Shown: positions 1 through 8,789 of the stretch, piece by piece
How positions within the stretch are numbered: the stretch's first letter is position 1
Layout of the letters: every line of letters starts with the position of its first letter
Program-made: the position numbers and the translations under genes
Source: Desulfurellaceae bacterium
Lineage (GTDB): Bacteria > Desulfobacterota > Binatia > Bin18
Length of the DNA stretch: 50,824 nt
Assembly: GCA_021296095.1 (NCBI GenBank)
Contig: JAGWBB010000007.1
Location: 1-50,824, forward strand
Direction: 5' to 3'
Notes under the pieces: model-generated
Told to the model about the DNA's origin: nothing
Database searches by the model: none
Seen by the model: only the letters and a program-made list of their open reading frames with translations

Positions 1-124
1 TGCCACGCGCCGGCCTTGTCCTCCTGTTCTTTTGGAGAATTCTGTGCTTGACTCGGCACACGCGGATGTCGCCGTTTGGGCGCGGGTTCTGCGATGACAT
101 TCGATCGGACAGGCCAGTTTTGCC

Positions 125-1063
125 ATGAAAGTCGCCACCGGACGTGGATTTTTTGAGCGCTATGGCGCGTCGGCCCGGCAAATTGCGCCGGATATCGGCT
201 GGGCCCTGCTGGAAGCGGACGGCTCGTGGTCAGAGCCGCCCGACGCGTGTGAGCTGATCGTCCTGGCCGGCGATGCCTACACCCGGGCGTTTGTCGACAC
301 GGTCTCGGCCCTGCCCGAACCGCGCTGGGCGCACACCGAAGACGCCGGCGTGGACGGGCCTTTTTATGACGCCATGCGCGCCAAGGGCGTGATGCTGACC
401 CACAGCCCGGGGGCCAACGCGCCCGAGGTGGCCGAGTTTGCGCTGAGTTTCATCCTGTGGACGGCCAAGCGGTTGGGTGACTTGCAGGCCCAGCAGCGGG
501 CCCGCGAGTGGCGGCTGCTCGATCTGCAAAGCCTGAGCGACAAGACGCTGCTGGTCATTGGCCTGGGCGCGATCGGCAGTCGCGTTGCGCGCTACGCCAA
601 GGGCTTTGGCATGCGGGTGCTGGGGCTGAGGCAGTCTGCGGCTGCGGTCGAGCAGGTCGACCGGCAGGGGACGCTGGCAGAGCTGGAGACGTTCTTGCCC
701 GAGGCCGATTTTGTGGTGGTGGCGCTACCGCTCACGCCCCAGACCCGGGGACTGATCGGCCGGACACAGCTGGCCCGGATGAAGCCGGGTGCGACCCTGA
801 TCAACATTGCCCGTGGGGCGATTGTGGATACCGGAGCGGTCCGCGACGCCCTGGTGGCGGGGCAGCTTGGCCAGGCGTGTCTGGACGTGCTGCCGACCGA
901 GCCGTGGCCAAAAGACGACCCCCTGTGGGAGACACCGAATCTGTTCCTGACCCCGCATAACGCCTGGTCCTCACCCCTGTACGTGCCCCGCGTGGCAGAC
1001 ATCTGGCTGGATAACCTGGGGCGCTATGTGCGGGGTGAGGCGCTGCTGCACCGGGCCTTTTGA
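125..1063 (+). CDS. D-2-hydroxyacid dehydrogenase, NAD(P)-dependent
   Basis: A cytosolic oxidoreductase of the D-isomer-specific 2-hydroxyacid dehydrogenase family, which interconverts 2-oxoacids and D-2-hydroxyacids. The Rossmann motif GLGAIG is at residues 146-151, and the catalytic triad is visible as Arg230 (NIARG), Glu259 (LPTEPWP) and His278 (TPHNA). At 312 aa it is close to the short members of the family (glyoxylate/hydroxypyruvate reductase or 2-ketoacid reductase types). ATG at 125 is the only good start, but the ribosome binding site is weak. It stands alone, convergent with the LLM oxidoreductase whose stop lies 13 bp downstream. The substrate cannot be told from sequence; the family assignment is secure. 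Confidence 0.9.
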   Translation: MKVATGRGFFERYGASARQIAPDIGWALLEADGSWSEPPDACELIVLAGDAYTRAFVDTVSALPEPRWAHTEDAGVDGPFYDAMRAKGVMLTHSPGANAPEVAEFALSFILWTAKRLGDLQAQQRAREWRLLDLQSLSDKTLLVIGLGAIGSRVARYAKGFGMRVLGLRQSAAAVEQVDRQGTLAELETFLPEADFVVVALPLTPQTRGLIGRTQLARMKPGATLINIARGAIVDTGAVRDALVAGQLGQACLDVLPTEPWPKDDPLWETPNLFLTPHNAWSSPLYVPRVADIWLDNLGRYVRGEALLHRAF

Positions 1064-1075
1064 GCGCCGCCGCTC

Positions 1076-2143
1076 TCACAGCTTGTCCATCACCTGGTGG
1101 GCGAAATCCTCGATGACCTGGTACTGGGTCTCAAACGACGGCAGCAGCATGAGCTGCTTGAGCCCGGCCTGCTCCAACCCGCGAACCTGATCGATAATCT
1201 CCTCCGGGCTGCCGGCCAGACACGTCGATTTGATCAGCTCAGGCGTCACGAATTTGGCCTCTTCGGGCAGCAGATAGGTACAGTGCCCGGCGTGGATGCG
1301 CATATGCCGGTGGGTCTCGGGGGTGGCCTCGACCTGGGCGCTGTACTCGTCCCATATCTGGCGCAGGTGGCCCGGCGGGTCGCCGCCGAACTGGCGAATC
1401 TTGTCGTACAGGTAGTGGATGGAGGCGATCACAAACGCGCCGCACTCGCGCAGCACGCGCTCGGAGGCGAGGGATTCGCCCGGCCGTAACATCACCACCG
1501 TGGTCAGCGAGGCCGTATAAAAGTCGTCGGCCAGGCTCCGCCCGGCGCGCTGGGCTCCGGCCTCGGCGTTTTGCAGGGCGCGGTGCATGAAGCCGGGGTT
1601 GGGCGGCACCGACATGACCAGGCCCTCGCCGTACTCCCCGGCCAGAGCCTGGGCCTTGGGACCGAAACCGGACACGTACAGCGGAATCGGTTCCTCGACA
1701 TTGATGAACTTGTGGTCCTGCATCAAAAACTGGACCGGATGGGTCTGGCCCTGCCAGGTGAAATCGACCTCCTGGCCGCGCAACAGGGCGCGCAGCACCC
1801 GCAGGTACTCGGCAAACTCCTTGAGTTTCATCGGCTTGTGACCCATCAGCCGGGTGGCTGTGTTGCCGGTGCCGATGCCCAGGAAGGTCCGGCCCGGAGC
1901 CAGCTGGTTGATGGTGGCGATGCTGTTGGCCGTGACCGGCGCCAGGCGGGTGCCGGCAACCGACACCCCGGTTCCAATCTTCATGCGGCGGGTCTGCTGG
2001 GCGGCCAGGGCCAGAACCGCGTAACAGTCCGACCAGATCATCTGACTGTCGGCTATCCAGGCGTGCGAGTAGCCCAGGTTCTCGGCGTGGGTGATATAGC
2101 CGATCTCGTCGATCTTCGAGGCGGTACAAATCCCAAAATCCAT
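1076..2143 (-). CDS. LLM class flavin-dependent oxidoreductase
   Basis: A luciferase-like monooxygenase superfamily protein (355 aa) with a TIM-barrel fold that binds FMN or F420. The family pattern is clear: N-terminal MDFGI strand, AENLGYSHAWIADSQ, the TGVSVAGTRLAP segment and FLGIGTGNTA. Members are F420-dependent dehydrogenases/reductases or FMN monooxygenases, and the sequence does not decide between them. It is the second gene of a minus-strand pair: the NTF2-like gene ends 11 bp upstream of its start, so the two are probably cotranscribed and may act on the same substrate. A second LLM paralogue lies at 38328-39257. Family certain, cofactor and substrate unknown. Confidence 0.88.
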   Translation of the reverse strand: MDFGICTASKIDEIGYITHAENLGYSHAWIADSQMIWSDCYAVLALAAQQTRRMKIGTGVSVAGTRLAPVTANSIATINQLAPGRTFLGIGTGNTATRLMGHKPMKLKEFAEYLRVLRALLRGQEVDFTWQGQTHPVQFLMQDHKFINVEEPIPLYVSGFGPKAQALAGEYGEGLVMSVPPNPGFMHRALQNAEAGAQRAGRSLADDFYTASLTTVVMLRPGESLASERVLRECGAFVIASIHYLYDKIRQFGGDPPGHLRQIWDEYSAQVEATPETHRHMRIHAGHCTYLLPEEAKFVTPELIKSTCLAGSPEEIIDQVRGLEQAGLKQLMLLPSFETQYQVIEDFAHQVMDKL

Positions 2144-2154
2144 TCTGCCGCTCC

Positions 2155-2556
2155 TCAGTCACACAGGGCGTCGCTGACGAGTTCGGTGTCGAGGTATTCG
2201 GTCAGAGAGTGAATTTTCCCGTCCACAATCCGCCACACCCGGCAGTAGGTATTGTTGTAGTCCTTGCCGGCGTGGGTGCGGGATACGCCGCTGGCCTGCT
2301 CGGCGACGTACTCGCCGTCGGCAATCAGATTCTCAATCGTCATGGCGATTGCTCCGCCTTCGAGGCGCTCGCCCAGGATGTTGGTCAGCCCCTGCTCAAT
2401 CGTGTTTTTGCCCCGAATCGTGCCCGACAGCGGGGTGGAGCCGATCAGGGTGAAGGACACGTCGTCGGCGGCATCGGCCAGAAAGCCGGTCATGTCGCCG
2501 CGGCTGAGGGCATCAATGGCTTTTCGGACAACGGCTTTGTTGTGTTCGCTTGACAT
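2155..2556 (-). CDS. NTF2-like / SnoaL-type small protein
   Basis: A 133-aa protein of the nuclear transport factor 2-like, ketosteroid-isomerase-related superfamily. Supporting features are the N-terminal helix pattern (VVRKAIDALSRGDMTGFLADAADDVSFTL), the central GTIRGKNTIEQGL segment and the C-terminal strand pair CRVWRIVDGKIHSLTEYLD. Members form a cone-shaped barrel around a small hydrophobic substrate and act as isomerases, cyclases, dehydratases or simple binding proteins. It is first in a two-gene minus-strand unit with the LLM oxidoreductase. Its start is only 45 bp from the divergent membrane protein at 2602, so that interval must hold control signals for both directions. Function beyond the fold is not assignable. 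Confidence 0.8.
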   Translation of the reverse strand: MSSEHNKAVVRKAIDALSRGDMTGFLADAADDVSFTLIGSTPLSGTIRGKNTIEQGLTNILGERLEGGAIAMTIENLIADGEYVAEQASGVSRTHAGKDYNNTYCRVWRIVDGKIHSLTEYLDTELVSDALCD

Positions 2557-2601
2557 ACGGCCTCCTGTATTATGCAGGCATAGTGCGAGGAGGATGGGAT
2601 C

Positions 2602-3252
2602 TTGTCAAGAAACATCGCCGGCTCCCAGCTGGCCGTTTTTGCCGGCTGCGGTCTGGCAACCCTGGTGCTGGGCCTGCTCGACGCCGGGGCGTGGCTCAGT
2701 ATGCGGGAGTACGGCCTGTTCCAGAACGTCCAGGCCGGGGTGCTGGGTCTGGCGCTGGGCCTGGGCCTGCTGAGCCTGTGGCGGGCCGAGGGCCAGGCGC
2801 GCGTGTTCTGGGTCTTTATCCTGGGCTTTGCCTTCTTCTTTGTGTGGCGAGAGCTGGACCTGGACCAGGAGTTTTTCGCTGATCGGATGTTTTCGTGGGC
2901 GTATCTGTTTCGGGACAGCGTGCCGCTCAGCACCAAGCTCATCCTCGGCCTGCCCTCAATCGGGCTGAGCCTGGCCTGGGGGGGCTATGTGGCGTGGCGG
3001 GCGCCGCTGCTGGTGGCCGGGCTGCGGCACTCTGGCCGGGCCGCCAGCCTGGTATGGGCCGGGCTGACCCTGGCGTGTTTCGGGCTGGGCCAGATCTGGG
3101 ATAAGGCGACCGCCTTCCAGCGCGATTGGGGGATACGGATCTATGATCGGGCGACTAAAGATCCGTATGTTGAGGAAGCCTTTGAGCTGCTGGGCGCCGT
3201 GGCCTTTGTGTTGCTCATCGTGGAGCTGCGGCGGGCTGGGCCTGAACGTTGA
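2602..3252 (+). CDS. Polytopic membrane protein, function unknown
   Basis: A 216-aa protein with about six hydrophobic segments (roughly residues 8-28, 40-59, 64-82, 108-130, 146-166 and 188-208), so very likely integral to the inner membrane. I do not recognise the family. The start is TTG at 2602, chosen because a GAGGAGG ribosome binding site lies 8-9 bp upstream and no better start exists before the first hydrophobic segment. Its 3' end overlaps the convergent EamA transporter by 38 bp. It is divergent from the NTF2-like/LLM pair, with 45 bp between start codons. Confidence 0.7.
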   Translation: MSRNIAGSQLAVFAGCGLATLVLGLLDAGAWLSMREYGLFQNVQAGVLGLALGLGLLSLWRAEGQARVFWVFILGFAFFFVWRELDLDQEFFADRMFSWAYLFRDSVPLSTKLILGLPSIGLSLAWGGYVAWRAPLLVAGLRHSGRAASLVWAGLTLACFGLGQIWDKATAFQRDWGIRIYDRATKDPYVEEAFELLGAVAFVLLIVELRRAGPER

Positions 3253-4102
3253 CCAGCCCGATCCCGCTCAGAATGAGGACGCCGCCCCCGCCCTGTAGCC
3301 ACGACACCGACTCGCCGAGCCATAGCCAGGCCAGCAGGGAGGCGCCTACCGGTTCGGCCAGCAGGACGACGGCGACGATGGTGGGCGACAGGTAGGCCAG
3401 CGCCCAGTTCACAACCGTATGGCCGATGAGCTGGGGACCGAGGCCCAGCAGCAACAGGATCAGATAGGCCGAGCCGGCATAGCCGAGGATGGACACCGGG
3501 CTGAGCAGACACACCGCCCACAGGCATAGCGCCGCGCTGGCGTACACCAGACCGGCGTACAGCGGCAGCGGAACGCTGGGTCGGACCAGCCGTCCACACA
3601 CCAGATAGGCTGCCATCATGACCGCCCCTCCCAGGGCCAGCAGGTCACCGTACAGGGCCTGCGGCGGGCTGAGCTGAAAATCGTTCCAGGCGATGCACAC
3701 GCTGCCGCCTATGGCCAGCCCGATCCCGAGACCCAGCCGACGGGTCAGCCGCTCGCCCCACATCAGATAGCCGGCCGGGACCAGCAGCAGGGGGGTGAGC
3801 GTGACCAGGATGACCGAACTGGCCACCGAGGTGTAGCGCAGCGAGGCGATCCAGCTGACAAAATGCAGGGCCAGGCACAGACCGGCCGCCAGCACCAGGG
3901 CCGGCCGCTGGCGACCGACGGCGTGGCGGTGTCGCCAGCCCAGGGGCAGCAGGATCAGGCTGGCGAAACCGAGCCGGGAGGCCGCCACCAGCACGCTCGG
4001 CACCTCGGGGATGAGCTTAATCAGCGGCGCGGCGGTCGAAATTGTCGCCACCCCGATGCTCAGCAGGACGAGCCGTCCGGGAGACGTGTTGAAAAAATGC
4101 AT
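3215..4102 (-). CDS. EamA/DMT-superfamily transporter
   Basis: An inner-membrane drug/metabolite transporter of the EamA family with about ten transmembrane helices in two repeats, the usual layout for exporters of amino acids, nucleosides or drugs. Length from the ATG at 4102 is 295 aa, matching the family. The frame stays open upstream to about 4840, but that part is antisense to the crotonase gene and carries no EamA pattern, so the start is set at MHFFNTSPGR just before the first helix. Recognisable elements are LIPEVPSVLVAASR, LALHFVSWIASLRYT and the second repeat ending in AWLWLGES. Divergent from the crotonase gene. Substrate unknown. Confidence 0.85.
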   Translation of the reverse strand: MHFFNTSPGRLVLLSIGVATISTAAPLIKLIPEVPSVLVAASRLGFASLILLPLGWRHRHAVGRQRPALVLAAGLCLALHFVSWIASLRYTSVASSVILVTLTPLLLVPAGYLMWGERLTRRLGLGIGLAIGGSVCIAWNDFQLSPPQALYGDLLALGGAVMMAAYLVCGRLVRPSVPLPLYAGLVYASAALCLWAVCLLSPVSILGYAGSAYLILLLLGLGPQLIGHTVVNWALAYLSPTIVAVVLLAEPVGASLLAWLWLGESVSWLQGGGGVLILSGIGLVNVQAQPAAAPR

Positions 4103-4177
4103 GGCTGAGGCAGTATCGGAAGAGACAGAGCTGAACAAGCGAGGAGTCCGGCGGTCCGAACAGGGGAGGGCGTGCGT

Positions 4178-4969
4178 GTGAACCAAGCTGAGATCGTGTT
4201 TGAGCGACAGGGACCGGTTGCGCTGGTGACCTTTAACCGGCCGGAGTTTCGGAATGCCATGACCTGGGCCATGTATGACGGCCTGCTTGAGGCCTGCGAG
4301 CGGGTCGATGCCGAGGCTGATATCCGGGTGTTGGTCGTCCGCGGGGCTGGGGGCAAGGCGTTTGTGGCCGGGACGGATATCAGCCAGTTCCAGACCTTTC
4401 GGACGGCGGACGACGCGATTGAGTACGAACGCCGGCTGGAGCGCGTCCTGGCTCGGGTCGAAGCGGTCAATAAGCCGACCATCGCTGCTATCGAGGGGGT
4501 GGCGGTCGGCGGTGGCGCGGCCCTGGCCCTGGCCTGCGATCTGCGCTACTGCACGCCCGATAGCCGCATCGGGGTGCCGATTGCCCGGACCCTGGGCAAC
4601 TGTCTGTCGGTGGCGGTCCATGCCCGCCTGCTGGACGTGCTGGGACCGGCGCGCACAAAAGACTTGCTGTTTCGTGCCCGGCTGGTCGGCGCGGACGAGG
4701 CGCGCCAGGCCGGGCTGGTGAATGACATCGTGCCGGCCGAAGGCCTGTACGACTACGTCCGAGAGGTGGCCGAGGAGATTGCCGGCCACGCCCCCATCAC
4801 CCTGCAGGTGACAAAGGAAGCGATCCGCCGTTTGCAGCACTACCGGCGTAGCCTGCCGCAGGGCGAGCTGGGCGAGGACCTGATTATCCGCGCCTATATG
4901 AGCCAGGATTTCCGAGAAGGAGTCCGCGCGTTTGTGGACAAGCGCAAACCCGTATGGCGGGGGAAGTAG
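4178..4969 (+). CDS. Crotonase-fold (enoyl-CoA hydratase/isomerase family) protein
   Basis: A CoA-ester-binding protein of the crotonase superfamily, about 263 aa. The oxyanion-hole regions are clear: AGTDISQF and the GGGAALALACDL loop. The two glutamates that do acid-base catalysis in classical enoyl-CoA hydratases (GGCELAMMCD and GQPEI in the rat enzyme) are replaced here: GGGAALALACD has Ala and RIGVPIARTLG has Ile/Ala. It is therefore unlikely to be an ordinary hydratase and may be an isomerase, thioesterase-like or CoA-lyase variant. GTG at 4178 is preferred over GTG at 4172 because GGAGG at 4165-4169 sits 8 bp before it. Downstream is the DUF2797 gene. Confidence 0.85.
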   Translation: MNQAEIVFERQGPVALVTFNRPEFRNAMTWAMYDGLLEACERVDAEADIRVLVVRGAGGKAFVAGTDISQFQTFRTADDAIEYERRLERVLARVEAVNKPTIAAIEGVAVGGGAALALACDLRYCTPDSRIGVPIARTLGNCLSVAVHARLLDVLGPARTKDLLFRARLVGADEARQAGLVNDIVPAEGLYDYVREVAEEIAGHAPITLQVTKEAIRRLQHYRRSLPQGELGEDLIIRAYMSQDFREGVRAFVDKRKPVWRGK

Positions 4970-5004
4970 TCACACCGATAGACGTTCAGAAAGGCAGGCA
5001 GGGG

Positions 5005-5829
5005 ATGAGGACGCTGCACGGAGAGTTGGCCAAGATGCGTACGGCTGCGACGACTCCGGTCTCCTATACCCTGCCGGTCGGTGGGGAAGGGCTGGCGCTG
5101 AACGGACTGCTGGGCTCGAGACTGCGGATACGCTTCCAGGGGGAGATTTTTTGTGTTGCCTGCGGCCGCAGGACAAAAAAGAGCTTTCAGCAGGGCCACT
5201 GCTATCCGTGTTCCCAGAGCCTGGCCAGCTGTGACATGTGCATTGTGAAACCCGAGCTGTGCCACTATGCGGCCGGAACCTGCCGGCAGCCGGACTGGGG
5301 CCTGGCCCACTGCATGCAACCCCACTATGTCTATCTGGCCAACTCCTCGGGGCTCAAGGTCGGCATTACCCGGGCAAGCCAGATTCCCACCCGCTGGCTG
5401 GATCAGGGAGCGGTCCAGGCCCTGCCTGTTTTCCGGGTCGCCAGCCGCTATCTGGCGGGCCTGATCGAGGTGGTGCTGAAAAAACACGTTGCCGACCGAA
5501 CCGATTGGCGCAAGATGCTCAGCGGCGAACCCCCGCCGTGTGACCTGTCGGCGCAGCGCGACGCCCTGATTGAGCGGTGTCAGGACGAGCTGGAGCGCAT
5601 TGCCACGACTGCGGGTGAGGGGCGGATCGTCCCGCTGCCGGCCGCGCCAGCGCGCCGCTTCAGGTTTCCCGTGCAGCGCTATGCCGACAAGCTGGTCGCC
5701 CACAATCTTGACAAGCGGCCCGAGGTCGAGGGGACGCTGACCGGCGTCAAAGGGCAGTATCTGCTGTTCGATACGGGGGTGCTCAACGTCCGCAAATTCG
5801 CCGGCTACCGGGTGACGGTCGAGGGCTGA
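5005..5829 (+). CDS. DUF2797 family zinc-binding protein
   Basis: A conserved protein of unknown function, about 274 aa from the ATG at 5005; an earlier ATG at 4954 would overlap the crotonase gene by 16 bp, and relatives usually begin near the later one. It has a cysteine-rich segment, FCVACGRRTKKSF...CYPCSQ...CDMCIVKPELCH...GTCRQPDWGLAHC, which looks like a multi-zinc site. This is followed by HYVYLANSSGLKVGIT and IPTRWLDQGA, a pattern resembling the core of GIY-YIG domains. That resemblance is my inference from motif layout, and no activity should be assumed. It follows the crotonase gene in the same direction and converges on amtB. Confidence 0.8.
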   Translation: MRTLHGELAKMRTAATTPVSYTLPVGGEGLALNGLLGSRLRIRFQGEIFCVACGRRTKKSFQQGHCYPCSQSLASCDMCIVKPELCHYAAGTCRQPDWGLAHCMQPHYVYLANSSGLKVGITRASQIPTRWLDQGAVQALPVFRVASRYLAGLIEVVLKKHVADRTDWRKMLSGEPPPCDLSAQRDALIERCQDELERIATTAGEGRIVPLPAAPARRFRFPVQRYADKLVAHNLDKRPEVEGTLTGVKGQYLLFDTGVLNVRKFAGYRVTVEG

Positions 5830-5864
5830 GGTCAGAGGCAAGAGAGAGCCGGTGGCCTCGTCTT

Positions 5865-5891
5865 GCGCGGCGGGGAGGGCACCCGCCGCGC
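5865..5891. terminator. GC-rich hairpin between convergent genes
   Basis: A perfect 10-bp inverted repeat, GCGCGGCGGG at 5865-5874 and its complement at 5882-5891, with a 7-base loop. It lies in the 92-bp gap between the convergent DUF2797 and amtB genes. There is no T tract on either side, so if it acts as a terminator it would be a bidirectional, non-canonical one. Confidence 0.5.
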
Positions 5892-5921
5892 CGCACGGAC
5901 GACCGGCGGGATACCGATGAT

Positions 5922-7268
5922 TCAAATGGTGTAGGCGTTCTCGCCGTGCTGGGACAGGTCGAGCCCCAGGTCTTCGTCCTCTTCGTCCACCCGCAGACCG
6001 ATGAGCGTGTCGACTATCTTGAGCAGAATAAAGGCGACCACAAAGCAGTAGACGATTGTGGCCAGGACGGACACGAACTGGGTCCATAGCTGGCCGGGAT
6101 TGCCGTACAGCAGTCCCACGCCGGCCGAGTTGACGGCCGGTGAGGCAAAGACACCGGTGAGCAGCGCTCCGACCGTTCCGCCGACGCCGTGAATCCCGAC
6201 CACATCGAGCGAATCGTCATAGCCCAGACGGCTCTTGAGATTACAGGCGAAGAAGCACAATACCCCGGCGATCGCCCCGATGACGAGCGCGGCCAGGGGA
6301 GTCACGAAGCCCGCTCCCGGCGTAATGCCGACCAAGCCGGCCACCGCGCCGCTGGCCGCACCCAGCACGGTCGGCTTGCCCCGAACCGCCCACTCGGTGA
6401 ACATCCAGCCCAGGGTTGCGGCCGCCGCAGCGGTATTGGTCGCCACAAAAGCGCTGGTGGCAATGGCGTCGGCGGCCAGGGCGCTGCCGGCATTAAAACC
6501 GAACCAGCCGACCCACAGCAGGGCCGCTCCGATGACGGTGAAGGGCAGATTGTGGGGCGGCATCGGCTCCTGGGGATAGCCGCGCCGTTTGCCCAGGACG
6601 ATGGCTGCGGCCAGCGCCGAAATGCCCGAGCTGATGTGGACCACCGTTCCTCCGGCAAAGTCCAGGGCACCCATGGCGCCGATCCAGCCGCCGCCCCACA
6701 CCCAGTGAGCCAGGGGGTCGTACACAAAGGTGGCCCACAGGACTATGAAGACCAGGAAACCGCTGAACTTCATGCGGTCGGCAACCGCCCCGGTGATGAG
6801 CGCCGGGGTGATGATGGCAAACATGCCCTGGAAGATCATGAATGCCTGGTGGGGAACGGTCGGGGCGTAATCGCTCGGCTCGCCGCCGACCCCGACCAGC
6901 CCCAGCCAGTCCAGACCGCCGATGAGACTGCCGATATCCGGCCCGAAGGCCAAGGTATAGCCCCACAATACCCACTGGACGCTCATCACGGCCATCAGGA
7001 TGAAACTCTGCATAATGGTTGACAGGCTGTTCTTGCGACGGACGAGGCCCCCATAGAACAGGGCCAAGCCCGGGGCGGTCATCATCAGGACGATGGCCGA
7101 AGAGGTCAGCAGCCAGGTGGTGTCTCCGCTGTCAATCGATGCCGTCTCCTGGGCCAAAGCCTGAGCTGGACCGTACATCACAAGACCGAGACTGCCTGCC
7201 AATCCCAAGCCGAACCGTCTTGCCAACCGTCTTGCCAAATACCTTCCGATACTCCTGCTGCGCGTCAT
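5922..7268 (-). CDS. amtB: Ammonium transporter, Amt family
   Basis: An inner-membrane ammonium/ammonia channel of the Amt/Mep/Rh family, 448 aa, with a leader ending near ALA-QETAS and eleven or so helices. The paired pore histidines are His211 (GGTVVHISSG) and His360 (VVGIHGVGG). Other hallmarks are ALFYGGLVRRKN and FGFNAGSAL. The start at 7268 is chosen because GGAGAGG precedes it by a few bases and the next residues form a basic leader; the frame extends upstream without family sequence. Amt trimers are normally gated by a PII protein, but no glnB/glnK is adjacent here. About 207 bp of non-coding DNA separates it from the next upstream gene. Confidence 0.95.
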   Translation of the reverse strand: MTRSRSIGRYLARRLARRFGLGLAGSLGLVMYGPAQALAQETASIDSGDTTWLLTSSAIVLMMTAPGLALFYGGLVRRKNSLSTIMQSFILMAVMSVQWVLWGYTLAFGPDIGSLIGGLDWLGLVGVGGEPSDYAPTVPHQAFMIFQGMFAIITPALITGAVADRMKFSGFLVFIVLWATFVYDPLAHWVWGGGWIGAMGALDFAGGTVVHISSGISALAAAIVLGKRRGYPQEPMPPHNLPFTVIGAALLWVGWFGFNAGSALAADAIATSAFVATNTAAAAATLGWMFTEWAVRGKPTVLGAASGAVAGLVGITPGAGFVTPLAALVIGAIAGVLCFFACNLKSRLGYDDSLDVVGIHGVGGTVGALLTGVFASPAVNSAGVGLLYGNPGQLWTQFVSVLATIVYCFVVAFILLKIVDTLIGLRVDEEDEDLGLDLSQHGENAYTI

Positions 7269-7475
7269 GTCCTCTCTCCTTCCAGAGCGAAAATACAGGC
7301 GCTCGTGGTCAACACGGCGACCGGGCCCCTCCCTAACCTCAGCAAAGTGGGTGCCAGACTGGACGAGACGATCCGGCAAGGAAACTGTCGCATTTTTTCC
7401 CCAAGCCAGGATTCTTCTGGGCAAATGATAGGCATTGCTGACTTTTTAGGCAAACGATGGGCGAGGCGCCGGTTT

Positions 7476-8789
7476 TCAGCGTGGGGACCAGAAGGCGATG
7501 TGGCCGTCGGCCACGACCTGGGGGATGGCTCGTGCTTTTGCTTCCACCACATACACCCGGGGATGGCGGATACCGAGGAGAGGGTGGGCGTCTGAGCCGG
7601 CGCTGCCGGCAAAGACGAACCGCTGGCTATCGGGCGACCAGAGCCGATGCGACAGGGCATACTGATCGAAGTAGCGGAACACCTGGTTCAGCGTCCGAGA
7701 CGGGGCAAAGTCAACGACCTCGCTCGTCTGTCCGCTGGCCACGCTGACAACCACCCAGGTGCTGAGCCGGCTGCCGGGGCGGCGCCGGGCGTACACGATC
7801 CGTTTCCCGTCCGGCGACCAGAAATAGGCGACGAAAGGCTCTGTGACCAAGCGGCGGATCTGGCCGCTGGCAATGTCGATGAGCCGCAGTTCTTCGAACA
7901 CCGCTCCCCCCGGCAGTGAGGTCGTGGCCACCGCCACCAGCGTCTGGGTTGGAGACCAGCCGATAGCGATGCGTTGCGAGACGCTGGCAAACGGCTTGGG
8001 ACTGCCGCCGTCGGCCGGAGCGATCATGAGCGAGACCGGCCGCTGTCGGTCATCGCCGTAAGCCATCCACTGGCTGTCGAAAGACCACGACGGCGCGCCA
8101 AAAGACGCCGGGCTGTGGGACACGGTTTTGCGTTGGCCGCTCTCAATATCGAGCAGGCCGACCGCATGGCCGCCGGGCTGCTCAGTCTGGCCGCTCGGGC
8201 CGTGGTGGACCAGGAGTGCCGCCGCATCCGCGCGCCAGTCAAAATAGAACGGTGCGCCCCGGGCGATCATGGTGGGCGCCTGCCAGCCCACAGCGGGCCA
8301 CAGATCCAGGGATAAGGTGTCGGCCCGGTTGCGCAACACCGCCAGCTGGTGTCCGTTGGGAGCCCAGTAGGCGTAGATGGGCCGCAGCCCGGGCTCGGTG
8401 TAGGCGTTGAGCACCCGTGAGCTGGCCACGTCGAAAATATACAGCTCTCCGGTCTGGCCGTGCTCGTCGAGGACGATCCGAAAACAGGCCAGCCGTTCTC
8501 CCCGGGGTGACCACAGCGGCCAGCTATACGCCGCCCGACTCGCCGGTCGGGACTGGGCAGGGGAGACGGAGAAGGAAGACGGGACAGCGCCCGAGACGGG
8601 CTGCAACAGCTCGCCGGAGGCCAGCTGCCGGCGGTCGGTGCCGTCCGGCCTGATCGTATACAGGTCTCCGGTATGATGGATGTAGGCGATCCGATCCGGC
8701 TCGGCCGTGGCGTGTCTACCTGGCACGGACAGGAGAGCGACGAAGAGGGCGACACACAGACCCTGGCGAAATGTCGAATGATCAGGCAT
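7476..8789 (-). CDS. Secreted TolB/WD40-like beta-propeller protein
   Basis: A 437-aa protein with a signal peptide (hydrophobic residues about 11-28, cleavage near RHATA) followed by repeated blades of the TolB/PD40 type. The blades are marked by IYTIRPDG-like turns and by WSP(R/D)G, WAPNG, WSFDSQW, GWSPTQ, FWSPDGKR and LWSPDSQR. Such proteins are periplasmic or surface-associated propellers that serve as binding scaffolds. It lacks the N-terminal domain of true TolB and is not next to pal or tolR. ATG at 8789 follows a GGAGGG site. Probably monocistronic. Specific role unknown. Confidence 0.75.
   Translation of the reverse strand: MPDHSTFRQGLCVALFVALLSVPGRHATAEPDRIAYIHHTGDLYTIRPDGTDRRQLASGELLQPVSGAVPSSFSVSPAQSRPASRAAYSWPLWSPRGERLACFRIVLDEHGQTGELYIFDVASSRVLNAYTEPGLRPIYAYWAPNGHQLAVLRNRADTLSLDLWPAVGWQAPTMIARGAPFYFDWRADAAALLVHHGPSGQTEQPGGHAVGLLDIESGQRKTVSHSPASFGAPSWSFDSQWMAYGDDRQRPVSLMIAPADGGSPKPFASVSQRIAIGWSPTQTLVAVATTSLPGGAVFEELRLIDIASGQIRRLVTEPFVAYFWSPDGKRIVYARRRPGSRLSTWVVVSVASGQTSEVVDFAPSRTLNQVFRYFDQYALSHRLWSPDSQRFVFAGSAGSDAHPLLGIRHPRVYVVEAKARAIPQVVADGHIAFWSPR

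Noticed and set aside
7269-7475. Sigma54 promoter before amtB
   Set aside because: A GG...GC pair is present on the minus strand, but the spacing is 9 or 14 rather than 10 bases.
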